NCBI GenBank assembly: GCA_013407085.1
Contig: JACCGJ010012925.1
Span: forward strand, 1-64,000
Length of the DNA: 64,000 bases
Source: Atriophallophorus winterbourni
Taxonomy: Eukaryota; Platyhelminthes; Trematoda; Plagiorchiida; Microphallidae
Reading direction: 5' to 3'
Of the stretch, positions 34,935 through 45,430 are shown in pieces. How positions within the stretch are numbered: position 1 is the stretch's first letter; every line of letters begins with the position of its first letter. The notes beneath the pieces are model-generated. The model made no database searches, was not told where the DNA came from, and saw nothing but the letters and a program-made list of their open reading frames with translations. Position numbers and translations under genes: made by a program.

Positions 34935-35420
34935 TGTTTGTAAACATTTGTCTGATAACGTGGAATTGATAAGACGGGGTGTGAAATCTTATAGGGAAAG
35001 ACTTCACGCTGCGGCTGTTGAAATAACAAAGGCTGGGGCGAATGCGGTGAACAAGGTGAATGCGGCGGATATCTCAACAATCTGGCGTTCGGTTCTGCAG
35101 CGGATAAAGATTAACGAAAATAACATCTAATGATTACGTAAGCAGTGTGTCAGTGAACGCTGTTCACTCCGGTACATTTAATAAACAATTAGGAATGAAC
35201 ACAGCCATTAGGGGGTGTGATCAATTATCTTGATCTCCCCTGTCTGGCTTAGAGAACTCAGGATTGGTCAAGAAAATGCCATTTAAACCGGAGCACTGTT
35301 CGTACCGACACCCTTGGTCTGACGAAGCTTCTGTGTTCAGAAGCGAAACGTTACCAAAATCTTGCTATAACCGATTCATTGTAAACTTTATTTTCATGAT
35401 TATGGACTCCCCATCGATCT
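34935..35420 (+). mobile_element. Penelope-like element remnant with hammerhead
   Basis: A short coding end (about 34965-35130, with YRERLHAAAVEI and AADISTIW) is followed by about 180 bases of non-coding sequence and then a hammerhead at 35312-35358. The same order, peptide then hammerhead, occurs in the inverted repeat at 27.1-28.1 kb. Penelope-like retroelements are known to carry minimal type-I hammerheads of this kind. The RT and GIY-YIG domains are not present, so the assignment rests on the ribozyme and its context. Confidence 0.6.
35312..35358 (+). ncRNA. well-formed minimal type-I hammerhead ribozyme (Penelope-like type)
   Basis: Helix I is TTGGT (35314-35318) with ACCAA (35353-35357). 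The core is CTGACGA (35319-35325) and GAAA (35345-35348). Helix II has seven perfect pairs, GCTTCTG (35327-35333) with CAGAAGC (35338-35344), around a TGTT loop; one extra A (35326) precedes it. Helix III is just AC/GT, and the predicted cleavage follows GTT at 35352. All core residues expected for catalysis are present. Confidence 0.8.
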
Positions 35421-35499
35421 CGAATATTTTCAAATACCTAAACTGTTCCTAGTGAAGCAGAAACGGACAGCATAAAAACCATTTACAAATCAGGTGGGA

Positions 35500-36092
35500 A
35501 TGTGGTACCATATACATATATTCATGAATGCGATAATTTCTCCTATCCCTTCGCGTGAATCAATCGTGTCAAAGATGGTTTGGGGTGTAGAAAGTTTTGT
35601 AAAGTAGGATATGGTCTCCACTGATTTGTCGATTGGGAAAGTCAAACAGATTTAGGTAAGCTATCCTTTATTTATACGGTTTGTTTCGAAAGCTGAGAAC
35701 TAGTTTTGTTATGCGGTGATAGATTCTATGCATTATTTCTACATTCTTCTCGAGTCACGGAGATCATCACTGCACAGCGCATTCCATGACTTGTCTCAAG
35801 TATCTATTCATGATCCTTGGGAATAGCTTGAGCAAACATTTCCTAAATACCCGTTTGAGTATGTTGGGGACACGTGTTGCCTTTGTAAATGCAGAGTTAT
35901 TTTGAAGCGAGAGTTTTACACTGAAGCATATCAGATACCCAAATCTTATTCTTCACTGCAATTTTCTGGGACTGTGAACTTATATGGTATGTGAAATCTA
36001 CTCGATTCCCCTCGTTCGTAAACCTGCATTTGGTTAGTAAAATGGTAAATTGTTTTTTAACGAACATTGGAACTATCAATCTTTTATAATCC
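35500..36092 (-). mobile_element. antisense LINE, ORF2 C-terminal part
   Basis: On the minus strand the frames read LLTKCRFTNEGN (about 36000), then RIMNRYLRQVMECAVQ (about 35776-35823), IYHRITKLVLSFRNKPY (about 35680-35730), then LNLFDFPNRQISGDHILLYKTF. These parallel the 32.9 kb LINE in order and sequence. This is the downstream half of the LINE at 37225-38400, separated from it by the DNA transposon. Several stops. Confidence 0.8.
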
Positions 36093-37224
36093 CTCAATCT
36101 CAGTACTATGCCACCCGCTGGGACCGAGCAAGAGTGGCATAGTAGCGAGAGTGGCATAGTAACGAGGTTTTGTAAAAACGGCTTTATTTTCTCAAGTCCA
36201 TCATTTATTTGCTTAATCGATCAGTCCAAAGCTCTCAGAAATCGTCGGCTGACGCATCTTCTTTCGTCGGATCTCGTTCATCTCGTTGTCTAGCCGATCA
36301 CACTCCTGCATCAGTCTCGTCCAGATTGAAGACTTCATCTGTAGAGAACTGCCTGAGTAAGGGCCGGAGAACCTGCTGCTGCCAATCAATAAGGGATTGG
36401 GAATCCACCACTCCAGCTTCGCCATGCACTGTCTTGAACGTGACGCCATTGCGCTTCTTGAAGCTGTCTAACCAACCGTCGCTCGCCATGAAGTCTGGGA
36501 TGTGCATCAGCTCGGCCAGTTTTATCGCCTTCTCCTTGATCAGATCTCCGCTGACAGGCAGATTCAGTCCTCTTGCTTGCTTCAGCCACATCATCACTCC
36601 CTCCTCAAACTTCGGGTCGTGAAGCTGCGTCAGCTTCATGCGCTTCGATGGAACTCCAGCTTTGATTGCAGCTTCAATTGCATCCTTCTTGCTAAGAATT
36701 CCCTTCACGGTGGTTCTCTTAACTTCGACGCCCCATTTCTTGCTAATCTCCCTCGCCAACTTGGACTGATTCGGCTCCTTCTTCGCAGCATCGATGATCT
36801 CGAACTTCTCCCTCAGCGTGAAGTCGGTTCGCTTGCGTTTCTTAGCTGATATTATGGGGTGAATAGTTTGAAAAATAACGATGTCACAGTTGTGAGTGTC
36901 TGTTTGTGCACGCGCTTTCGTGGGTCTATCTATTGATACTTAAAGCAAGAGAAGGAAATAGGCTTGTTGTTGTGCGTGAGGTGATTGGCTTGTTGTAGCT
37001 GGCGTCAGGGAGAAACATCGCGTGTTTGACCATGGAACAGGCTGACTATATGCGTAAAATGCGCAAAAATGCACTTTTAAACAGTCACAGAAAAGTGGCA
37101 TAGTAACGAGAGTAGGGAGTGGCATAGTAAATTTATTTTGTATTGAATTTTGTCGGGACCGAGCAAAAGTGGCATAGTAGCGAGAGTGGCATAGTAACGA
37201 GGTGGCATAGTACCGAGATTTGAG
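36093..37224 (-). mobile_element. pogo/Tigger-like DNA transposon, deletion derivative
   Basis: The ends are near-perfect inverted repeats (CTCAATCTCAGTACTATGCC at 36093; CTCAAATCTCGGTACTATGCC on the minus strand from 37224), with a CAGTAC start typical of pogo elements. Inside is a minus-strand frame (about 36852-36298) for a CENP-B/Tc5-type helix-turn-helix protein that stops just after the first catalytic-type motif. The ends also contain several GTGGCATAGTA subrepeats, and a 48-bp block beginning GGGACCGAGCAA occurs in direct orientation near both ends. It is inserted in an antisense LINE. Clear target duplications were not found. Confidence 0.85.
36298..36852 (-). pseudogene. truncated pogo-like transposase, DNA-binding region only
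   Basis: The frame opens with AKKRKRTDFTLREKFEIIDA (psq/CENP-B N-terminal helix-turn-helix). AREISKKWGVEVKRTTVKGI and a second Tc5-type helix-turn-helix follow, with MMWLKQARGLNLPVS and FMASDGWLDSFKKRNG. It ends at STDEVFNLDETDAGV, where LDET holds the first acidic residue of the DDE triad. Then it stops. In another frame the sequence resumes with the extreme C-terminus (NEIRRKKMRQPTISESFG, stop at about 36213). The DDE core is therefore deleted. The expected start codon appears as ATA before SAKKRKR; the first ATG is at 36759. A DNA-binding-only product could at most act as a repressor, and expression is unproven. Confidence 0.85.
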
Positions 37225-38400
37225 TGTAGCAGATGTTCTGGGCTATGGAAGCATCGCCATATTTTTATATCTTCCGTAAATAACGAAGTGATACATCGAA
37301 CATGTTCCGGTTTTTTATTGAGATAAACCATTATGAGGATCGGACCAAGGACTGAACCTTGGGGAACTTCGCTAGTTGCTGCGATTGGTTTTGATAAGCA
37401 ACCGACAACACGTACCTGGGTAGTGTGATTTGTTAGGTAGTCATTTAGCTAATTCAACAACTTTTCGGCGATACCCAGCATTTTAAGCTTCAGCTGTAGT
37501 GGGCTATGGTTAACACGATCAAATGATTTGAATATATCTACGTAGCAGCAATGAATTGCGTGCCTTTTATCAACAGCCTATATCTATTCATTCAGCGTTA
37601 CCAGTAAATAAGAAAAACAAGAATAATTCCGTTTAAATTTACGCTGTTTCTTGGAAGCAACTAATTATTTTCGAAATATCCCGTCAACAATGAGGTGCTC
37701 AAGTCATTGGAAAATCATAAGTAACCGAGGAACGGGTCTGTAATTTGAAACGTCGGAGCGATTTCCTCCTTTATAGATAGGAGTAATTATTACATATTTA
37801 TAACCGATAAGAGTCACGTCATTTGCCAGTGTTTGATTAGACAAGTATGTGTGTGGTTTGTATAGCAAGTTTTCGCATTGCTTTAATATAAGCGGGGTTA
37901 TTCCGTCAGCCACGGGAGACGTATCGGGTTAAAATTGAATAATGCTTGAAGGACGCGTTTTAACGTGACATTTATTTGACTCAGGGAAACCGTAGTTGAA
38001 ATAATTTGATTTGGGATGTAAATTTTATGTTCTCTCGGGCTGAACACAGATGAATAAAACGTAGTTAATGCTTCAGCAGTTCCTGATGCAGTTGTTGTTG
38101 GCCCAGATGACGTGTTCACGGGCGCAACTCCTGGTTTCATGGTAGCTTGATCGTTAACGATGACATTTGGTTTAGAATATGTAAGTTTTATCTGAACTTT
38201 CCGATGAGCAAATTGCTTGGGATTCGTATCCTTTTCTTACCTGGGAAGTTTTTGGCAGACCTTTAACAGTCTCATTTGTAAAGGTGGCGTCTTGATGAAG
38301 AAAATGCTCTCCGAGACTCTCCGATAATTTTGAAACAGCTAAATCTTCGTGTTGAATTATTTGCTGAGATTCAGCTTTCATTTATCTGGTATTACAGTCG
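37225..38400 (-). mobile_element. antisense LINE, pre-RT and RT part
   Basis: Minus-strand frames read, from 38140 downwards: AEALTTFYSSVFSPREH (pre-RT linker), VIITPIYKGGNRSDVSNYRPV (about 37750-37810), FDRVNHSPLQLKLKMLG (about 37480-37530), SEVPQGSVLGPILI (about 37330-37372) and FTEDIKIWR, a mutated FADD box, near 37250. A leucine-rich N-terminal stretch upstream (to about 38640) may be residual ORF1. The element continues at 36092-35500 beyond the inserted DNA transposon. Confidence 0.8.
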
Positions 38401-38724
38401 AAACCTATACGGGCAAACTGCGAGTTTTGAGCGGTGACCAGAATCTCTACAGATACTTTCAACGCTTGTATACTGAGCTCCAAGCTCAGCATTCGACCAT
38501 CGAGGGATTTTTACTGGACACTCGTTAAAAAGGGGAAAACCTTCGTTTGGTTTAGTTCAAACATTTTTGCACACGCAGCACACACCAGGCAAGTTTTAAT
38601 AACTTACTATTAATATTCCCGTTCGGGGGTCAATGATTGTCAAATTTTCAGTGACTTATGAGTGAGAAGTTGCTACACGAGACAGATGTGACCTTACCAT
38701 TCGCTACTTTCTCGCGAACATCAG

Positions 38725-38950
38725 AACCTACTGTCTCCAAATGATGACGGCAAACAGCCAGAAACCGGTAGTAGTGTGAGCACTAAAATATATTGGTCGT
38801 ATATAACCGCCTCGAGTGGTTGACCAAGAATCACTTTGTGATTCTGTCTTTCAACATCGTGGTTCTCTGTAAGAAGCCTATTTAAAAGTGGATTACAAGT
38901 ATACATTTGTTTACCACTATACCAATGTTTCAATGCTCGCAGATCCTAAC
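38725..38950 (+). repeat. hammerhead repeat family A, single copy
   Basis: This single unit starts in the hammerhead (CTCCAAATGATGACGGC at 38734; the first core base is A instead of C) and continues with the AGAATCACTTTGTGATTCT hairpin (38827-38845) and GTTTCAATGCTCGCAGATCC. The ribozyme should be inactive. Confidence 0.75.
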
Positions 38951-39394
38951 CTCATGTTGAATACATGTAGAAAATGTTTACCTTCGAAGCGCAACTTGCG
39001 CTGCCATGACACGTTGGCGTTCCACGACAAGAAGACAAGCTGCACAACGACAGTGTTTCCAGTGACAATTCCTCTTGTGTCCCTTGAGGGATGAAATAAC
39101 TCCGTGATTTCGGCATCGCGTACATTTAGGAACGCGAATGTTGCATGCTGAATAGAATGTAGAAACTATTTAGCATGGGACGGCACGACGCCTAACAACA
39201 TATAATTTATCAGGCAACAGGAAGGACATAGGTATTTGATATCATATTATATATATATATAGATCTGTGACCATATATTGCGTTTGTCAGTGAGATGTGT
39301 TTAGCTTTCAAAATTTAAAAACATACTTAATGCAAAATGTGTCTGTGTATTATACCACGGTGAGAATTAAACTCGACAATACATGACATTGCAT

Positions 39395-39512
39395 GATTAT
39401 GGCTTATTTCTTCTTCATGAAAGAATGCTTACTATACGATGTTAATTGTAAAGCTGAGTGATTTAGATCACCATTAATTTTTTGAAATCTTGAATCTTGA
39501 ATTTTGAACATG
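39395..39512 (+). mobile_element. LINE 3' terminus with AATCTTG tail
   Basis: Only the terminal region is left: TTGTAAAGCTGAGTGATTTAG and CCATTAATTTT, then AAATCTTGAATCTTGAATTTTGAA. It resembles the 3' ends at 9.8, 24.3 and 34.3 kb. Confidence 0.65.
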
Positions 39513-42500
39513 GGTGGATTTTAAAAATCGTACGAAGTTGTATTGTAGTGATGGAATAAATGATATTCTTGCTCCTCAATTTATTCTCAGCCTTAAAACT
39601 ACATTATATCAAGTTCATGTTAGGAAAAATGACGCTCTAGTCATAAATTGAGCCCGAAGTAAGAGGTGAATACATGCTTCATCGGAACTTGGACGCCTGT
39701 GAACATTTTGATGTCCTAAACACTTCATGAAATAACATATTTAGAGCGCTGCGTCATGATGAATGCAAGACGTTTACGAATGAAATGATGAACGATACTA
39801 CACGTGAAGTGATGCATGATTTGAGTCGCCAAAAATACTTCAGGTGCCAAATATTGGCTGGTCGTCAACAATTTGTCATTAGAAATAGTCTGAAATCCGA
39901 TTAGAACAACCGCTCTGATACTTAAATCTCGAAGGTAGCTGATAAAATTGTCACGAGTTAACCGCTTTTAGAGATATGATTTGAAATCACAAAATTGACA
40001 AAATAACCCTAAATTTCGCTTTTGATTGTCAACGTTTAAAAATGTCACAGGAAGAGTTGCAGTGGAACGGTAAATAAATTTGTGACTAATCATTCGAGCA
40101 TTATTCGTGTTTCATCGTTTATAACGGAGATCTTTTCAGAAAATTAGATATCACACAGAGCCTTTTAAGTTTTTAATATACCGCAGCTAGCCAAAGTTCT
40201 GTATTTGCAATTGTGAGCTATATTCAAATTCTTCCTTTGATACAGCTAGTGTTGTAATGTCGTCAATTTTTAATTCATTATATTAAATTAAAAGAAATAA
40301 ATTCTTCTATGGAAATAAAACAACGAAATCTTAGCGTATTTAACGTGCTTACCAATCTCTGAACCCAAAATGTGCTTATCGAGAAGATAATTTTGAATAA
40401 AATTAAATCAATTAGATTATGATTTATAGCTAATATTATGGTTAAATTATTCGTATAAAATAAAGGGTTAAAATAACCTACCTTCACTTTGCCGTGTCTG
40501 ATTCATTACAAAATCAGAGTTTGTGTCAAACCGTCCAGAAGATTTGTTTTTGATTTGCACAAACATGGCTAACCCCTAAGCTTTGCTGTTATGTGCCACC
40601 CACACAAAAATTGTCGACCCCAATGCGGGTAGAATTTTTTTTGTAATATACAACCTACTACTTTACCAAAATCAGTAGATTTAATTTCTTAAAATATTGA
40701 CCGATGAATATTTGAACGAACTGACTAATTCAAGAATAAATAATGTTAAAATAGGAACATTTTGGCTACTCTGAGAAAAAAATAGGCAAAATTGTTTCAA
40801 CACAAGTGTTCTGTGTTGTGCATCGATCCGTTGCCGAGTGTGGTGAATTATTAGTTTGTTTGGATTACTTGAACAGAGAACACCATTTAGCTATGCTTTT
40901 CAGAATATTTCGACATTTTTCTTTAAAATAGAATCAGCGGTCAAATCGGGATTGTCAAGAGGCTATGAAGAAAAAACTATATCCGATCGCAAAATAGTGC
41001 TTTCCTTGGAAATGGTTTCAATAGATCAGCTCTAAAGCACTTTTTTCCTTATCTCAACAAGATTGTGTGTTACATGCCACTTTACTCTCATACCCGAAGA
41101 AATTCGTGAAGATATTGTTTGAAGTTTTGGAAGCTATTTTTGTGGAATACCACCGAGTAAGCTGGATGCTCGAATGGCAACTCAGCCACAAACCGTCTTC
41201 TGTAAACTAAACAGAACATCATGAAAGTGGTATTAATCGTAACATTTTATTGTTAATATTACCAAATATTTCGAAGCATGCGTCGTTGGCACAAAAATCG
41301 ATGTATGTTTTGTTGTTATACATCTTAAAGCCATCGAGTAAATATCTGTGAATTGAATTCAGGATGATAATTGGTTTCATCTCATCGAACCGTCTGTTAT
41401 TCAATGTTACCCATGCATGATGTTTGGATTGGCAAATGCATTTGCTGAACAAGTACAGTTGTACACCACAAATGGTAATTGGCTTCCTATATGTGGCATG
41501 CAATAACTTGGGGTTCAACCAAGTAATCGATACGAGGAATGTTTTCCATTTGTTCACTCAAAATTAGCTTTTTGTTAACCTATGCGATGCTTGGTGACTC
41601 AAGTAGATTGCACTTTATCAAAATTCCACCTAAAAATGAATTAAAGGCATTTAAGCTCACACAATCTTTGTCGAATCACCTTTATTTTACACCTTTCCGT
41701 TGAAATATTGCGAAGGTAATTCGAGAATTCACCTCGAAAACACTGAAAAACTGCTAGACGGTGTCGAAAAGCTTTGGAACCTATTTTGCGCTCATTAATC
41801 ACACAATGAAATAATGAAGCCAAATGAAAAATGATCTGCAGATAAAAGTTGCAGTCATAAAATTTTACAAAATGCTTCTGAGATAGAACTTGCCTTCAGT
41901 TACTTATAAAAACCCACTTCTTTCGAGCTTCATGTGCAATATTGGACCCAGTTTATACAGGCAATCAATAACAATACCGAGCTATGATTTCTATTAAATA
42001 GGATTTCAAACTAAAGTTAGAAGTTGTCAGGTATGCCTTGTCAAGGTTAATTGATAATCATAGCAATAGGAATCCCAAAAATCAAATAATATTAGTAAAA
42101 CTCGAGAGATTTGGTTAATAATATGCGAAGTAAAATTCGACGACCGAATACAGACATCTTATGCCAGTCGTCACATGATGAGAATTCAGAAACGTCCTGT
42201 GCACAAATTAATGTTTAGCTAGAATTATTCTAGTTCTCCTCACCAAAACAGAGACTCCACCTTAACTTCCTCTGGAAACAGACTTCGAAAGGTTTTTTCA
42301 ACCCACCGTTTCTTAGACCGTGGATAAACTATCGATCAGTCATCAATCAATACTAATCGTGTGATGCATAATGTTAGTTTTGTTTACTATACAGACACTG
42401 AGATAATCATTTATTGAATAAATTATTTTAGTAGCGGTTGTCGTTCTCTCTCACTTGAAATCAGGCTAGCCGAGTTTACAGATATAGAAGATACTTAATC

Positions 42501-44019
42501 CAAGAGTAGTATCTCTCTTAAGGAATTACGATTCGTAAGTGAATTCAGTCCAATCATCGAAGGATTTTGTTTAATATGAGGTGCAAAATACAATCTGCTG
42601 ATAAACTACGAGTGTGACCAATGAGACCATGAATTGCTAGCAATTATTATGCTTATGTATGGTATTTGGTCTGGATCTGGTGTGGTCGATGAGAGGAAAT
42701 GCCGTTAGTCGAGTGATATTTCGAAACCGTTGTTGAAGGACTGTCATTACAGTCTTATCTGACGTGATGGTAATCAGGCGACAAGCGAGCGTCTATCTCC
42801 AATTAAACTCACGTCATCTGTTTGATTATTGAAAGTTATTTTAAGTGTGACAATGTTTTGATTATCTCCGAAACTCATTGAGAAAACTTTCTATCAGTGA
42901 CGGAGTAAATTTGTAAGCGATTAAATCTAACTTTGCATCATATTATATGAAGCATCTTTATCAACTTACGAATCCAGACAATCGCCGAGGCTCTCGTAGC
43001 GAGCTTGTGCAATAATATATTGATAAAGAAGAATCTTTCCGCTTAATATGCTTTATCTGTTAACATCTACATGATTCCGAGAAAACCCATTGATTTAATA
43101 TGGAATAAGCATTTATTGAGTCTGACTACAAATCCGCAGTGGGATAGCTCTCCAGAAGTTATTTGCAGATGTTCAAAATGTTCAGAAGTAGTCACGCTCT
43201 CACCCAGTATAATCTATACTTAAACTGAGGGTTACGCTTGAAACCTTTGATCTATCTAACGTTGGGAGGTTCGGAGGCATAAGAGGATGAGTACAAATTC
43301 GAATAAGCCGAGTGGTGATGTGATGGAAGTTTCGAAGTTCTCCTATTCCGCTCCTAGTAAGTGAAACTTCAAAATATTATATTTTCCGTGCAGTAATGTC
43401 GTTAACATGTGGATAGGCGAGATAAGATAATGGTCTGGCAAATTGAAAACTGCACTTGCACGACGAACGTGGCGAGAATGTCGCCCAATGCATATCTTGT
43501 AATTCGTGCAAGAGATAAGCTCATGCGAAATTATCTGACATTTGCTTTTTATATATATATAATATATGATGCGATGGCAATATTCTCTTTTATCTCTGGC
43601 TCGTTTTAATATGGTTAAGTGACTGAGAAAACCACTTTTGCTGCTATCGCCTTAATTTTGAGTCCCGTGCGATATTCTGGTTGTAAAAAGCAGCGACGGG
43701 ATCTAAATCCAACACGGGCAGGTAAGAAAAATCTTGTGAAATTCGTGCGTGGTTTTAAAACAGTATGTCATTCCTAAATATTTAATATTCACCGAAACTT
43801 TTCTATTATATCTCACAATCATTTTGGTAATATTTTATCCTATACTATTTTAATCATGTACACTTACACACCGATCTCGAGGCGTCTTAATCTGCGTCAA
43901 ATTCGATTGTTGATAAAGATATATTTTGCGATTCATTTCATTCATCTTCCGTTCAGATTGTGATTATGCTGTTACATATCTTCATTTCATTACTACATCT
44001 AATTACAATCTTTCTCTCT
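39513..44019. other. no recognised gene; one unexplained 112-codon frame
   Basis: A minus-strand frame at 41219-41557 (112 codons) and another at 41641-41823 have no motif, no splice context and no repeat match that I can see. The rest is AT-rich and featureless to me. Confidence 0.4.
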
Positions 44020-44889
44020 CACGTTGATAAGATGGTTAAATGCAATGACGACGCAAAATTTACCCAGGAAGTTCATGATGACGATCTCGCCATCCACTGT
44101 GATCGTGGTGATGCTTAGCAGCACAGATATTTCCAATTCGTTTCACGATTCTCTGACAAAGCAAAAAATGGGGAAGTATACGTTTTCTGCGTTGCTCGTA
44201 AAGCCCGGCATCGAAGGGGCAAAATTGCCTATCAACGCTGTAGAAAAACGCCTAAACCAGCTGAGTACCACTCTCAGACAACTATTTACGAAGAGGTAAC
44301 AATCAACGTGTCGATACCATCATTTCTGAAACCCGTATGGTGTTGTTGTCTCTACTTGAAACGGACAACTCACATACTTGCACAAGTCCTATGGATGGCA
44401 TAAATAAAAAAATCACACTAACCCTTCCCAACAGCTCGTCAAACTACAAACTAACAACGCTGGAAAACTGCCTGCAGTTACAAAGGCCCATCACCACAAC
44501 ATGCAATCCCTAACTATTTTATGTACAAATCTACCGGCAAGTTATCTGCATGCTTTTAGGCACGCGGGCAACATGCGACAGTGGCGAGCTATATGCGAAA
44601 CCTGCAACTTGATGTAAACGCAGTTTCCTTAGTACGCCCAATCTCGCCTCACGCGGAAACCCCACGTTTACTCCGAATCACTCTTGATTCGTATGAGAAT
44701 GTTTCAGAGGACTTGCTCTCAACCCACCTTCTTAGAAATACAATTTTTCCTGTGCGTATGTTCCATGACGTTCCTTGGCCTCAGACGCAGATGCAAAAAC
44801 AAAAAGGCTACGATTGAAAATCTCAAAATCTATAAAAGCAGCATTTTGTCCACGGTGTATCTGACCTTGAAAGTGATGATTTAGTTAAG
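44020..44889 (+). mobile_element. decayed LINE ORF1 region
   Basis: The clearest part is at about 44630-44810, reading TPRLLRITLDSYENVSEDL and STHLLRNTIFPVRMFHDVPW. This matches the RRM-like or nucleic-acid-binding region of CR1-type ORF1 proteins (basic PRPLK..L followed by THLLRNT). Upstream frames at 44024-44299 may be earlier ORF1. The same LINE continues with its endonuclease at 45480, after a hammerhead repeat dimer. Confidence 0.65.
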
Positions 44890-45430
44890 AACACTCTACA
44901 CCAATGTGATGTGTTGCTCACATCCTCCGAAATTACACTCCACTACCGGTTTCTGTCTGTTTGCCGTCATTAGGTGGAGACATTAAGATTAGGTTCAGTG
45001 AGCCTCGAAAAAGTGATAGGCAGGAATGAAGGTTATACTTAAATTTCACTGTTTCATAGGGTTCGTACAACGAACCACGATGTTCAAACACAGAATCACA
45101 TAGTGATTCTTGGTCAAGCGCTCAAGGCGCTTATGGATGACCAAAGTGATGTGTCACTCATATTTCCCGAATTTACACTCCACTACCGGTTTTTGGCTGT
45201 TTGTTGTCATCAGGTGGAGACAATAAGATTAGGTTCAGTGAGCCGTGAAACAGTGGGTAAATGGTAAACAAGTTTATACTTGAATGCCACTGTTGCATGG
45301 GGTTCGTAAGCGCCTTGATGGATTGACAACGAATCACTATGTGATTCTGTGTTTGAACATGGTCGTTCGTTGTACGAACAATATGCAACAGTGGCATTCA
45401 AGTATAACCTTATTTTACACCACTGTTTTC
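44890..45430 (-). repeat. hammerhead repeat family A, antisense head-to-tail copies
   Basis: GTGATGTGT-type junctions at 44906 and 45146 lie 240 bases apart, and the minus-strand hammerheads at 44938-44979 and 45178-45219 show the same period. The first has CTAATGA, the second has CTGATGA but AAAA for GAAA and a weakened helix II. A further partial copy in the opposite orientation (AACAGTGGCATTCAAGTATA at about 45387) closes the block. It sits between ORF1 and ORF2 of a decayed LINE. Confidence 0.8.

Noticed and set aside
41219..41557. 112-codon minus-strand frame
   Set aside because: No motif, no splice context, no repeat partner. Noted as unexplained, not called as a gene.
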